Source: Thermoplasmata archaeon (GTDB lineage: Archaea > Thermoplasmatota > Thermoplasmata > RBG-16-68-12). Taken from it: a stretch of DNA of 11,454 nt. The notes under the pieces were generated by a model. That model had not been told where the DNA came from, searched no databases, and saw only the letters and a program-made list of their open reading frames with translations. The position numbers were made by a program, and so were the translations under genes. How positions within the stretch are numbered: position 1 is the first letter of the stretch; each line of letters opens with the position of its first letter. The stretch lies in the NCBI GenBank assembly GCA_013329855.1, contig DUJI01000114.1, forward strand, positions 1 through 11,454, in the 5' to 3' direction. Positions 6,359-11,454 of this stretch are shown here, one piece after another.

Positions 6359-6580
6359 TTATCGCACGAGGTAGTAGCCCGCGGCCTTCTCGCGGGCGCG
6401 GCGCTTCGCATAGCCCTTGGACTCGAGCTCTTGGAGGGCAGAGAGGACCATCCCTTTGGGCAGCCTGGCCATCTTGGTGATCGCGTCCGCATCCCGCATC
6501 TTGTCCTCTGAAGTCGCTCCTGCCGACTTCATGACATCGTAGACCTTGCTGGCCCGGTCCGACACGTCCTCGGGGGACAT
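6359..6580 (-). CDS. small winged-helix-like DNA-binding protein
   Basis: A protein of 73 residues, compact and charged, with no membrane segment. The pattern DADAITKMARLPKGMVLSAL followed by ELESKGYAKRR and a hydrophobic GYYLVR end fits a helix-turn-helix plus wing, as in small archaeal winged-helix regulators. The exact family is not recognised. The ATG at 6578-6580 is supported by a perfect GGAGG seven nt upstream; the same frame stays open upstream to 7021 but only antisense to the NUDIX gene. This is one of few genes here with a clear Shine-Dalgarno. Its TATA element (6621-6628) is shared with the divergent NUDIX gene, predicting a 5' leader of about 18 nt. It could regulate that shared promoter, but no operator is proven. 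Confidence 0.7.
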   Translation of the reverse strand: MSPEDVSDRASKVYDVMKSAGATSEDKMRDADAITKMARLPKGMVLSALQELESKGYAKRRAREKAAGYYLVR

Positions 6581-6587
6581 CCGTCCG

Positions 6588-6592
6588 CCTCC
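6588..6592 (-). promoter_or_regulatory. Shine-Dalgarno site of the winged-helix-like gene
   Basis: GGAGG on the reverse strand, with a 7-nt spacer to the ATG at 6580. It fixes the start of this short gene and contrasts with its leaderless neighbours. Confidence 0.65.
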
Positions 6593-6620
6593 CTGTCTTT
6601 CGCGGGTAGTCGAGCCGATG

Positions 6621-6628
6621 TTAAATAA
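6621..6628. promoter_or_regulatory. shared, near-palindromic TATA element for NUDIX (+) and winged-helix (-) genes
   Basis: TTAAATAA reads as a TATA-like box on both strands. On the plus strand it is centred 26 nt before the ATG at 6650 (leaderless NUDIX). On the minus strand it is about 44 nt before the ATG at 6580, leaving room for a leader of about 18 nt that carries GGAGG. It is the only AT-rich patch between the two genes. Confidence 0.55.
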
Positions 6629-6649
6629 GCTTGCTACCTTGTTGTGTCG

Positions 6650-7174
6650 ATGGCCCGGGTCGGGATTTGCAAAGACCGCCTCGCCGAGGCGTTCGACCGT
6701 TTCGGCCGGGTCCCCGTGATCAAGAAGACGGAGACGGTCCCTGCGTCCCATCCCATCTTCCGGCTGAACGAGTCGGTCCCGTGGTGGGCCGCGGGCGGTC
6801 TTCTCCACGACGGACGCGGCCGGGTCCTGCTTCTCCGTCATGTTCCGTCCAAGGGCTGGGGCGACGTGTGGCTCACGCCTGGCGGGAAGCTCGACGAGGG
6901 CGAAACGGTGCTGCAGGGGTTCGAGCGGGAAGTGCGCGAGGAGGTCGGGGCGCGGGTCGTCGAGCCTGTGCTGACGAAAATCCTTCAGCAGAACCTCACG
7001 GACGGGAAGCGGGTGCGCCACGGCTACTTCGCCCAGTTCCTCGCCCGGATCGACGGCGACGTGCGTGCGGGGCCCGACGTCCTCGAGGCCCGGTGGTTCG
7101 ACGAGCTCCCGCGGGACATGGCGTTCCGTGAGGACTACGTGGACGACTTCCGGCGGCTGGCGCGCATCCGATGA
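6650..7174 (+). CDS. NUDIX hydrolase
   Basis: A protein of 174 residues. The NUDIX box runs from Gly79 to Ala101 (GGKLDEGE, then REVREEVGA) and fits G-x5-E-x7-RE-U-x-EE-x-G-U; its Glu residues bind catalytic Mg or Mn. The preceding VPWWAAGGLLHDGRGRVLLL forms the usual first strands of the fold. The family hydrolyses nucleoside diphosphates linked to another group; the substrate cannot be read from sequence alone. The first 40 residues are an extra N-terminal piece with no clear match. The ATG at 6650 is preferred over a GTG at 6644, because the TATA is 26 nt from the ATG but only 20 from the GTG. A nicotinamidase follows on the same strand after 54 bp, so a link to NAD turnover (for example ADP-ribose or NADH cleavage) is possible but unproven. 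Confidence 0.9.
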   Translation: MARVGICKDRLAEAFDRFGRVPVIKKTETVPASHPIFRLNESVPWWAAGGLLHDGRGRVLLLRHVPSKGWGDVWLTPGGKLDEGETVLQGFEREVREEVGARVVEPVLTKILQQNLTDGKRVRHGYFAQFLARIDGDVRAGPDVLEARWFDELPRDMAFREDYVDDFRRLARIR

Positions 7175-7228
7175 CCCGCGTCCCGACGGAAATCTCTATG
7201 GAGCCTTCCTGACTTATCCGGGCGGGAT

Positions 7229-7828
7229 ATGTCGCGCAGGCCGGCTCTGCTCGTGGTCGACGTGCAGAATGACTTCTGCCCGGGTGGCGCTCTCGGCGTG
7301 CCCGAGGGCGACCGGATCATCCCCCGCATCAACCGGACCATCAAGTTGTTCGTCCGCCGCGGGCTGCCCGTCCTCGCGACGAGAGACTGGCATCCCCGGG
7401 TCACGAGGCACTTCAAGGAGTTCGGCGGCGCATGGCCCCCCCACTGCGTCCAGGGGACCAAGGGAGCGCGGTTCCATCCGAAGCTCACTCTCCCGGAGGG
7501 CGCCGTGATCTTGTCCAAGGGTATGGATCCAGACCAGGACTCGTATTCCGGATTCCAGGCGCTGAGTCTCCAGGGCCGGGATCTCGAGTCCGTGATTCGC
7601 GATCTCGGGATCGACGAGGTCTTCCTGTGCGGTCTGGCCACGGACTACTGCGTCCGCGCCACCGTGCTGGACGCGCTGCGCAGGGGTCTCCGAGTCCGTG
7701 TCCTGGGCGACGCCATCCGGGGCGTCGACCTACACCCCGGCGATTCCGAGCGGGCCGTCAAGGAGATGCGACAGGCCGGAGCGCCCTTCGTCGAAACGAG
7801 GGGCCTCGCGTCCTCGCTCCCCGGGTGA
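7229..7828 (+). CDS. pncA: nicotinamidase (isochorismatase-family hydrolase)
   Basis: A protein of 199 residues. It converts nicotinamide to nicotinate for NAD salvage. All key positions of archaeal PncA are visible: Asp11 (VVDVQNDF), Lys97 (ILSKGMD) and Cys141 (ATDYCVRAT) form the catalytic triad, and Asp53, His55 (RDWHP) and His72 (WPPHCVQGT) would bind the metal. The cis-peptide segment CGLATDYC precedes the cysteine. The ATG at 7229 is the only start compatible with Asp11 near the N-terminus. A weak TCTATG is centred about 31 nt upstream and a CTTATC only about 14 nt upstream, so the promoter is uncertain. It may be co-transcribed with the NUDIX gene 54 bp upstream. The gene ends 15 bp from the convergent membrane-protein gene. 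Confidence 0.93.
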   Translation: MSRRPALLVVDVQNDFCPGGALGVPEGDRIIPRINRTIKLFVRRGLPVLATRDWHPRVTRHFKEFGGAWPPHCVQGTKGARFHPKLTLPEGAVILSKGMDPDQDSYSGFQALSLQGRDLESVIRDLGIDEVFLCGLATDYCVRATVLDALRRGLRVRVLGDAIRGVDLHPGDSERAVKEMRQAGAPFVETRGLASSLPG

Positions 7829-7843
7829 AGGCGATTCGGGCGG

Positions 7844-8977
7844 TCACGTGAAGGAGACGACAACCGCCGTCGTGATGGTGATGGTCGCGGGAGGTACTGC
7901 GCAGAACCAGGTCAGTTCCGCATGCCACACCGGAGGAAAGTACTCGTCGAGGGTGCCGTTCATCGCCAAGGGCCCATACGTGGGGGGCGAGGGGGGAGGG
8001 CACTCCCCGCGCGTGTCCGTAGGGTAGTCCCCATTCAGGAACACGGACATGATGCTGTCGTTGGACCGCCACGAACCAGTCACGTGGCCCGTGGTGGTGG
8101 TCACGTTGAAGAAGTATGCCAACGGGTCGCCCCCCGAGGACTCGATCCGGAGCACGCGTCCGGCCGGAATCAGGACCACGTACGCCGGGGGCGTCGACGC
8201 GATGACCTCGGCCGCGAAGCCCGCCGCGAGGACGAGCCCTGCGACAAGGAGGACTTGGATTGCGCGTGTCTGCCGCCGGCGTGCCTGGCGACGGCCGTCC
8301 CGAGGGGAGAGGAGTCCCGCGAGGACGAGAAGCGATGTCCCCGCCAACCAGGCGAGTATCCCTGGAATCCGATACGGGAAGATCGCGTCCTGCCAGCCCC
8401 CCATCATGGCGGGCCCCGAAAGACCAGGGGTGTAGGGCAAGCCCCATGACCGGTACACGGGGGTGAAGGCCAACAAGGGACCCATCACGAAGAGAGCGAC
8501 GCCGAGAAGAACGAGACGTCGGACCCGCTCCTGCGTTGACGACGTTCGGGCGGGAACCGAGGACCGAAGCGAGCTGCGAGGCATCTCGTGGACAACGGCG
8601 AACACGGCCATGGCTACCATCGTGTAACCCGCGAATTCGAGGACGGGGCCGAAGACGTACCACGCCGTGGGCACCGAGGAGAAGCTGGGTTGGAGCTGGA
8701 CCAACGTGTCGAGTGTCATCGCACCTGTTGCGACTATGAAGCCGAAGAACGCCAACAGGCTGCTCTCCCGCGACCCGCGCGTCATCGTAGAAGGAGCGAG
8801 CGCGTCGCCTAATCGCCGCGCCGCCCGAGTGCCGATCGCAGCGAGGCCGAGAAGCCCTATCGTGGACACCCTCAGCTCAATGACGGGGGTGCTAGCCGAA
8901 CCGCCCGCGAGAGCCAGGATCGCCGCCGCTCCAACGACACCCAGACAGACGAGCGCCAACGGGGTTGTGCGGTTCAT
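7844..8977 (-). CDS. seven-helix membrane protein with C-terminal external domain, unknown function
   Basis: A protein of 377 residues, not recognised. Hydrophobic segments at about 7-26, 33-50, 73-93, 105-129, 154-174, 205-223 and 239-260 suggest seven membrane helices. A basic loop (about 225-238, rich in Arg) sits before the last helix and suggests that loop is cytoplasmic, placing the C-terminal ~115 residues outside. That domain is rich in beta-prone residues and Thr, carries the sequon-like NVT, NDS and NGT, and has two cysteines (GEC, about 326, and WFC, about 359) that might pair. Its VTGSW segment followed by a hydrophobic SVFLN strand looks like a beta-sandwich core. The start ATG overlaps the stop of the upstream small membrane gene (ATGA), so the two are translationally coupled. 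It may be a receptor or envelope protein, but no catalytic motif is seen. Confidence 0.7.
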   Translation of the reverse strand: MNRTTPLALVCLGVVGAAAILALAGGSASTPVIELRVSTIGLLGLAAIGTRAARRLGDALAPSTMTRGSRESSLLAFFGFIVATGAMTLDTLVQLQPSFSSVPTAWYVFGPVLEFAGYTMVAMAVFAVVHEMPRSSLRSSVPARTSSTQERVRRLVLLGVALFVMGPLLAFTPVYRSWGLPYTPGLSGPAMMGGWQDAIFPYRIPGILAWLAGTSLLVLAGLLSPRDGRRQARRRQTRAIQVLLVAGLVLAAGFAAEVIASTPPAYVVLIPAGRVLRIESSGGDPLAYFFNVTTTTGHVTGSWRSNDSIMSVFLNGDYPTDTRGECPPPSPPTYGPLAMNGTLDEYFPPVWHAELTWFCAVPPATITITTAVVVSFT

Positions 8978-9231
8978 GCACCGCCTTCTCTAGGGGGCCC
9001 GGTCCGAAGGCTCTCCTCGAACTCATGGATGGCGACGACGATGGCTACCCCGATCAGGGCGAGTCCGACGAGGAATACCTCGAAAGATTCCGCGGGGGAC
9101 AGGTACGATGGAGTGCACACACTGTACCGAACCGTCGTGCAGGTCGGGAAGACGAAGGGTAGGACGTAGACGATGGCACCCAGGGCCACGACGATGAGAC
9201 CGGCCGCGGTGAAGACCGTGCTCCACTTCAA
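8974..9231 (-). CDS. small two-helix membrane protein, unknown function
   Basis: A protein of 85 residues with two hydrophobic segments, about 8-28 and 50-69. They flank a 20-residue loop with two cysteines (Cys31 and Cys39). The C-terminal tail (EFEESLRTGPPREGGA) is charged and hydrophilic. The start is TTG at 9229-9231, since GAGGG lies 6 nt upstream (9238-9242) and no ATG or GTG is better placed. Its stop overlaps the ATG of the larger membrane protein by 4 bp, so the pair forms an operon and the products may assemble together. It is divergent from the RHH regulator. I do not recognise the family. Confidence 0.6.
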   Translation of the reverse strand: MKWSTVFTAAGLIVVALGAIVYVLPFVFPTCTTVRYSVCTPSYLSPAESFEVFLVGLALIGVAIVVAIHEFEESLRTGPPREGGA

Positions 9232-9237
9232 GGCAAT

Positions 9238-9242
9238 CCCTC
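9238..9242 (-). promoter_or_regulatory. Shine-Dalgarno-like site before a TTG start
   Basis: GAGGG on the reverse strand with a 6-nt spacer to the TTG at 9231. It supports this rare start codon. Confidence 0.4.
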
Positions 9243-9260
9243 GTGGTCGGCGAGGCGCGT

Positions 9261-9295
9261 AGGGCCTTACAATTCTTTCCTATCTGTTAGGCCCC
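9261..9295. repeat. imperfect inverted repeat in the membrane-operon/RHH divergent region
   Basis: Arms AGGGCCTTAC (9261-9270) and GTTAGGCCCC (9286-9295) match at 8 of 10 positions as an inverted repeat. A smaller one, CCTATCTGTTAGG (9279-9291), overlaps the right arm. The position upstream of both divergent genes suits an operator, but no binding protein is shown. Confidence 0.35.
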
Positions 9296-9325
9296 AAGAG
9301 TCGGCGTCGTAGGGGCGCGCCTCGC

Positions 9326-9343
9326 TTTACATACAGTTAAATA
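9326..9343 (+). promoter_or_regulatory. TATA-like elements upstream of the RHH gene
   Basis: TTTACATA (9326-9333) and TTAAATA (9337-9343) are the AT-rich patches upstream. The first is about 31 nt before the ATG at 9361; the second about 21 nt before it. A perfect 8-bp palindrome GGCGCGCC (9314-9321) lies just upstream, where a TFB-recognition element would be expected. The exact start site is not resolved. Confidence 0.45.
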
Positions 9344-9360
9344 GCGTGACTGCCATACGA

Positions 9361-9726
9361 ATGTCAGACAAAACTATCGAGTCCGTCGGACATAGGCCAG
9401 GGACCTGCATGCCCCAGGAATCCGAGCGCGTCACCATTCGCATCCCGCCCGAGAAGATCCAAGCCCTCCAATCCCTCGTGAAGAGCGGCACCTATCCGAC
9501 GATCTCGGACGCCATCCGCGCGGCCATCGACCGCTTCATCGACGTCCAGTTCGCACCCGATTACATTCGCAAACTCATGATCGAGCTGCCCAAGGGAAAC
9601 GTGGTGGACCTGCAGGCGCTCGTGAAGTCGGGCGACTCCGTGTCCGTGGAGGACGCGGTCCGCAACGCGGTCCGGGAGTACGTCCGACGGCGGCTCCACA
9701 AGGCCATCGAGGGAGCTGACCGCTGA
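9361..9726 (+). CDS. duplicated ribbon-helix-helix (RHH) DNA-binding protein, probable regulator next to ftsZ
   Basis: A protein of 121 residues holding two RHH-like units. Unit 1 has the strand VTIRIPPE (24-31), then IQALQSLVKSG and SDAIRAAIDRFI (49-60). Unit 2 has KLMIELPKG (71-79), then LQALVKSG and VEDAVRNAVREYV (96-108). The strand of unit 1 is typical of DNA-contacting RHH ribbons; unit 2 is more diverged. RHH proteins bind DNA as dimers, so a fused pair could act as a pseudo-dimer. Haloarchaeal CdrS is a short RHH regulator of ftsZ2, which makes a role in division-gene control a good hypothesis. The ATG at 9361 is my choice; a GTG at 9346 and an ATG at 9409 are also in frame, and 9409 would drop a non-conserved N-terminal tail. 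ftsZ starts 72 bp downstream on the same strand with no AT-rich box between, so the two are probably one transcript. Confidence 0.82.
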   Translation: MSDKTIESVGHRPGTCMPQESERVTIRIPPEKIQALQSLVKSGTYPTISDAIRAAIDRFIDVQFAPDYIRKLMIELPKGNVVDLQALVKSGDSVSVEDAVRNAVREYVRRRLHKAIEGADR

Positions 9727-9736
9727 GAGAGATGGC

Positions 9737-9781
9737 GCACCCGCCACCGCGGGTGCCGCGCACGGCCGACCGCCACCGGTC
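9737..9781 (+). promoter_or_regulatory. two hairpins with a repeated CCGCCACCG in the RHH-ftsZ spacer
   Basis: Hairpin 1 is GCACCCGC-CACC-GCGGGTGC (9737-9756), an 8-bp perfect stem. Hairpin 2 is GACCG-CCAC-CGGTC (9768-9781), a 5-bp stem. The 9-mer CCGCCACCG occurs in both (9741-9749 and 9770-9778). No T tract follows, so a simple terminator is unlikely. It ends 17 nt before the ftsZ start and could affect RNA processing or translation, or serve as a protein site. Confidence 0.5.
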
Positions 9782-9798
9782 CAGGATGGGAACCAGGG

Positions 9799-10884
9799 AT
9801 GGGCATCGAGACGGTCCAGCGGACGGGGAACCAGGCGTTCCTCGACTCCTTCGACTTCGGGAAGCCCAAGGTCCTCATCATCGGATGCGGAGGAGGCGGC
9901 GGTAACTCCGTAGCGCGGCTGCACCGCCTCGGGATCCATGGCGCGCGGACCGTCGTCGTCAACACGGACGCGGTCCACCTGGATTCCATCGCGTGCGACC
10001 GCAAGCTCCTCATCGGTGCCGGCGTGACGCGCGGCATGGGTGCGGGCGGGAAGCCCGAGATTGGGGAGCGCTGCGCGGAGATCGCGGAGCAGGAGCTCCG
10101 CAACATCATTGGCGACGCGGATCTCACCTTCGTAACCGTGGGCTTAGGCGGAGGGACGGGGACCGGCGTCGCCCCTTATATTGCGGAACTGGCCCAGGCC
10201 GCGGGGAGCGTGGTCATCACGATGGCCACGACACCGTTCAAGGCGGAGCGCGGCCGCATGACGAACGCACTGGCGGGCATCCAGCGCCTCAAGGCGGTGT
10301 CCGACAGCCTCATCGTCCTGGACAACAACCGCCTCCTCGAGCTCGTGCCCAACCTCCCCGTCGAGCAGGCGTTCGCCGTCATGGATCACCTGATCAGCGA
10401 GGTGATCAAGGGCGTCACGGAGTCGATTACCCTGCCCTCCCTGATCAACCTGGACTTCAACGACGTCCGCACGATTCTCCAGGACGGAGGGACGTCGACC
10501 ATCTTCTACGGGGAGAACGCGGAGGACGACCCCGGGAAACTCGTGGCGGAAACCCTGGACAACCCCCTCTTCGACGTGGACTACAAGGGCGCGCGCGGCG
10601 CCCTCATTCACATCAGCGCGGGTCCCGGCCTGCGGCTTCGCACGGCCCACGAGGTCGTCGAAGGGCTCACGGCGAAGATGCGCGCGGACGCCAACGTGAT
10701 CTTCGGCGTGCGCGTGGACCGCAAGTACGAGGGCATCGTCCGCGTCCTCGCCATCATGACGGGTGTCCGTTCGCCGCTGCTGGAACCCGTCGACCCCGCG
10801 GTTGCGTGGGCGGACGATCCGAGCCTCACCTTGTCCAGCGTGACCGTCCCCGTCCCCCTTGCTCCGTTCCCGCGACGGCCTTGA
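9799..10884 (+). CDS. ftsZ: FtsZ, tubulin-like cell-division GTPase
   Basis: A protein of 361 residues, standard for archaeal FtsZ. It polymerises with GTP to form the mid-cell division ring. The glycine-rich loop IIGCGGGGGNS (27-37), the tubulin signature GGGTGTG (117-123) and the T7 loop NLDFND (217-222), which completes the active site of the next subunit, are all present. ANVIFGVRVD and VRVLAIMTGV mark the second domain. The last ~30 residues are a Pro-rich tail ending in PFPRRP and may hold a partner-binding site. The ATG at 9799 follows GGAACCAGGG; no strong TATA is seen in the spacer, so it is probably read from the RHH promoter. Archaea often have FtsZ1 and FtsZ2; I could not assign this one. 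A hairpin plus TTT follows the stop. Confidence 0.96.
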   Translation: MGIETVQRTGNQAFLDSFDFGKPKVLIIGCGGGGGNSVARLHRLGIHGARTVVVNTDAVHLDSIACDRKLLIGAGVTRGMGAGGKPEIGERCAEIAEQELRNIIGDADLTFVTVGLGGGTGTGVAPYIAELAQAAGSVVITMATTPFKAERGRMTNALAGIQRLKAVSDSLIVLDNNRLLELVPNLPVEQAFAVMDHLISEVIKGVTESITLPSLINLDFNDVRTILQDGGTSTIFYGENAEDDPGKLVAETLDNPLFDVDYKGARGALIHISAGPGLRLRTAHEVVEGLTAKMRADANVIFGVRVDRKYEGIVRVLAIMTGVRSPLLEPVDPAVAWADDPSLTLSSVTVPVPLAPFPRRP

Positions 10885-10918
10885 GTCCGCGCCGCGCTCA
10901 GCTAGAACGATCCCGCGT

Positions 10919-10941
10919 GAGGGGCTCCCTCGCCCCTCTTT
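10919..10941 (+). terminator. likely terminator of ftsZ
   Basis: A 7-bp perfect stem GAGGGGC / GCCCCTC around a 6-nt loop (10926-10931) is followed by TTT. It lies 35 nt after the ftsZ stop, between convergent genes. The T run is short, so some doubt remains. Confidence 0.45.
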
Positions 10942-10950
10942 GCGAGACGA

Positions 10951-11454
10951 TCAGGCCTGCGGTGGCGGGGGCGGCGGAGCGGGCGGCATCTGGGCCGCGG
11001 GCTGAGGCTGCGACGTCGGCGGAGTCGTGTCCTCTTCCACGGCTTGCTGCAGGTGCTTGGGCTTGAGCCGGATGCGAATCGTCTCGGGACGAGGGCGAAT
11101 GAGGTTCCATCCGGCCTTCGTGATCATGCCTCCGACGATCGCCATGGCCAGGTAGAGGCCGATCGTCAGCAGTCCGACCCCCACGGGAAGGAGGATTTCG
11201 CCGAGGTTGAAGTCCAGGCTGGGAATCTGGGCCGTGATGTCTCCCACGCTCTGCCCGCTGCGCATCTGGCCGGGGACGATCTCCACCGGGGAGAACGTGA
11301 TGCTCGCCTGGTTGTTGGCATCCGTCACGGTGAGCATGACCGTGTAGGGACCGGGGTTCGTGTACACGTGGACGCCGGGATTCGGACCGTTGACCGTGCC
11401 GCTATTGTCGCCGAAGTCCCACTGCCAGCTGGCGATGGAGGCACTCCCCTGCGA
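10951..11454 (-). CDS. PKD-domain membrane-anchored protein with proline-rich tail, C-terminal part
   Basis: The frame is open to the right edge, so the N-terminus is missing; 167 residues remain before the TGA at 10951. The first ~50 residues are the end of a PKD (Ig-like) domain, shown by WQWDFGDNSG and GPYTVMLTVTDANN. This domain is usual in archaeal surface proteins. A linker (VEIVPGQMRSG) leads to one membrane helix (about 85-110, LLPVGVGLLTIGLYLAMAIV), then a basic stop-transfer region (RPRPETIRIRLKPKH). The cytoplasmic tail is Pro-rich and ends in PPAPPPPPPQA. The layout outside-helix-inside suggests a cell-surface protein tethered by its C-terminus. The frame continues to the edge, so the GTG at 11367 is not a real start. 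It converges on ftsZ with 66 bp between. Its function is unknown. Confidence 0.85.
   Translation of the reverse strand, partial: SQGSASIASWQWDFGDNSGTVNGPNPGVHVYTNPGPYTVMLTVTDANNQASITFSPVEIVPGQMRSGQSVGDITAQIPSLDFNLGEILLPVGVGLLTIGLYLAMAIVGGMITKAGWNLIRPRPETIRIRLKPKHLQQAVEEDTTPPTSQPQPAAQMPPAPPPPPPQA

Noticed and set aside
5368..6492. Minus-strand open frame of 374 codons opposite deoxyhypusine synthase
   Set aside because: Lies antisense to a clearly conserved enzyme and carries no recognisable motif.
7758..8663. Minus-strand open frame of 301 codons overlapping the large membrane protein
   Set aside because: Arg-rich in a shifted frame; the 7844-8977 frame has proper membrane helices and ATGA coupling.
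9364..9978. Minus-strand open frame of 204 codons opposite the RHH gene and ftsZ start
   Set aside because: Antisense to two well-supported genes and without domain signals.
1..11454. tRNA, rRNA, CRISPR array, insertion sequence
   Set aside because: No cloverleaf-like segments, spaced direct repeats, transposase motifs or terminal inverted repeats were seen on either strand.

Overview
This window is GC-rich, gene-dense DNA that reads as archaeal, most likely from an uncultivated Thermoplasmatota-like euryarchaeon. The archaeal calls are a RecJ/GAN-type DHH nuclease, an Orc1/Cdc6 initiator, a deoxyhypusine synthase and an archaeal FtsZ. Two DUF835-like proteins and a PKD-plus-membrane-anchor protein fit that group. 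Six genes have a TATA-like box centred about 26-30 nt before the start codon, as expected for leaderless archaeal transcripts. The taxon is an inference; no rRNA marker is present.

Layout: the 3' end of a recJ-like gene (1-840, +) meets two tandem, paralogous DUF835-like genes (837-1406 and 1564-2151, both -). These are followed upstream by orc1/cdc6 (2169-3338, -). Divergent from orc1 are a small J-domain protein with an N-terminal Cys/His cluster (3425-3790, +) and a protein with a SAP-like N-terminus, three helical repeats and a C-terminal zinc ribbon (3835-4839, +). A two-CBS-domain protein (4817-5320, -) runs tail-to-tail into the latter and is divergent from deoxyhypusine synthase (5395-6351, +).

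A short winged-helix-like gene (6359-6580, -) and a NUDIX hydrolase (6650-7174, +) share one near-palindromic TATA element. A nicotinamidase (7229-7828, +) follows. Next is a translationally coupled minus-strand pair of membrane proteins (8974-9231 and 7844-8977). The right end holds a duplicated ribbon-helix-helix regulator (9361-9726, +) directly upstream of ftsZ (9799-10884, +). A convergent, partial PKD/transmembrane/proline-rich protein (10951-11454, -) completes the window.

Functionally, the left third is replication and repair (RecJ, Orc1) with poorly understood neighbours (DUF835 pair, J-domain protein, SAP/zinc-ribbon protein). The middle is housekeeping: hypusine modification, NAD salvage and nucleotide hydrolysis. 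The right end is a compact cell-division locus, a probable regulator plus FtsZ. The least explained pieces are the DUF835 pair, the SAP/helical-repeat/zinc-ribbon protein with its J-domain neighbour, and the duplicated RHH protein with a structured spacer before ftsZ. No stretch longer than about 160 bases lacks a gene. I found no RNA genes, CRISPR arrays, insertion sequences or recognisable replication origin.
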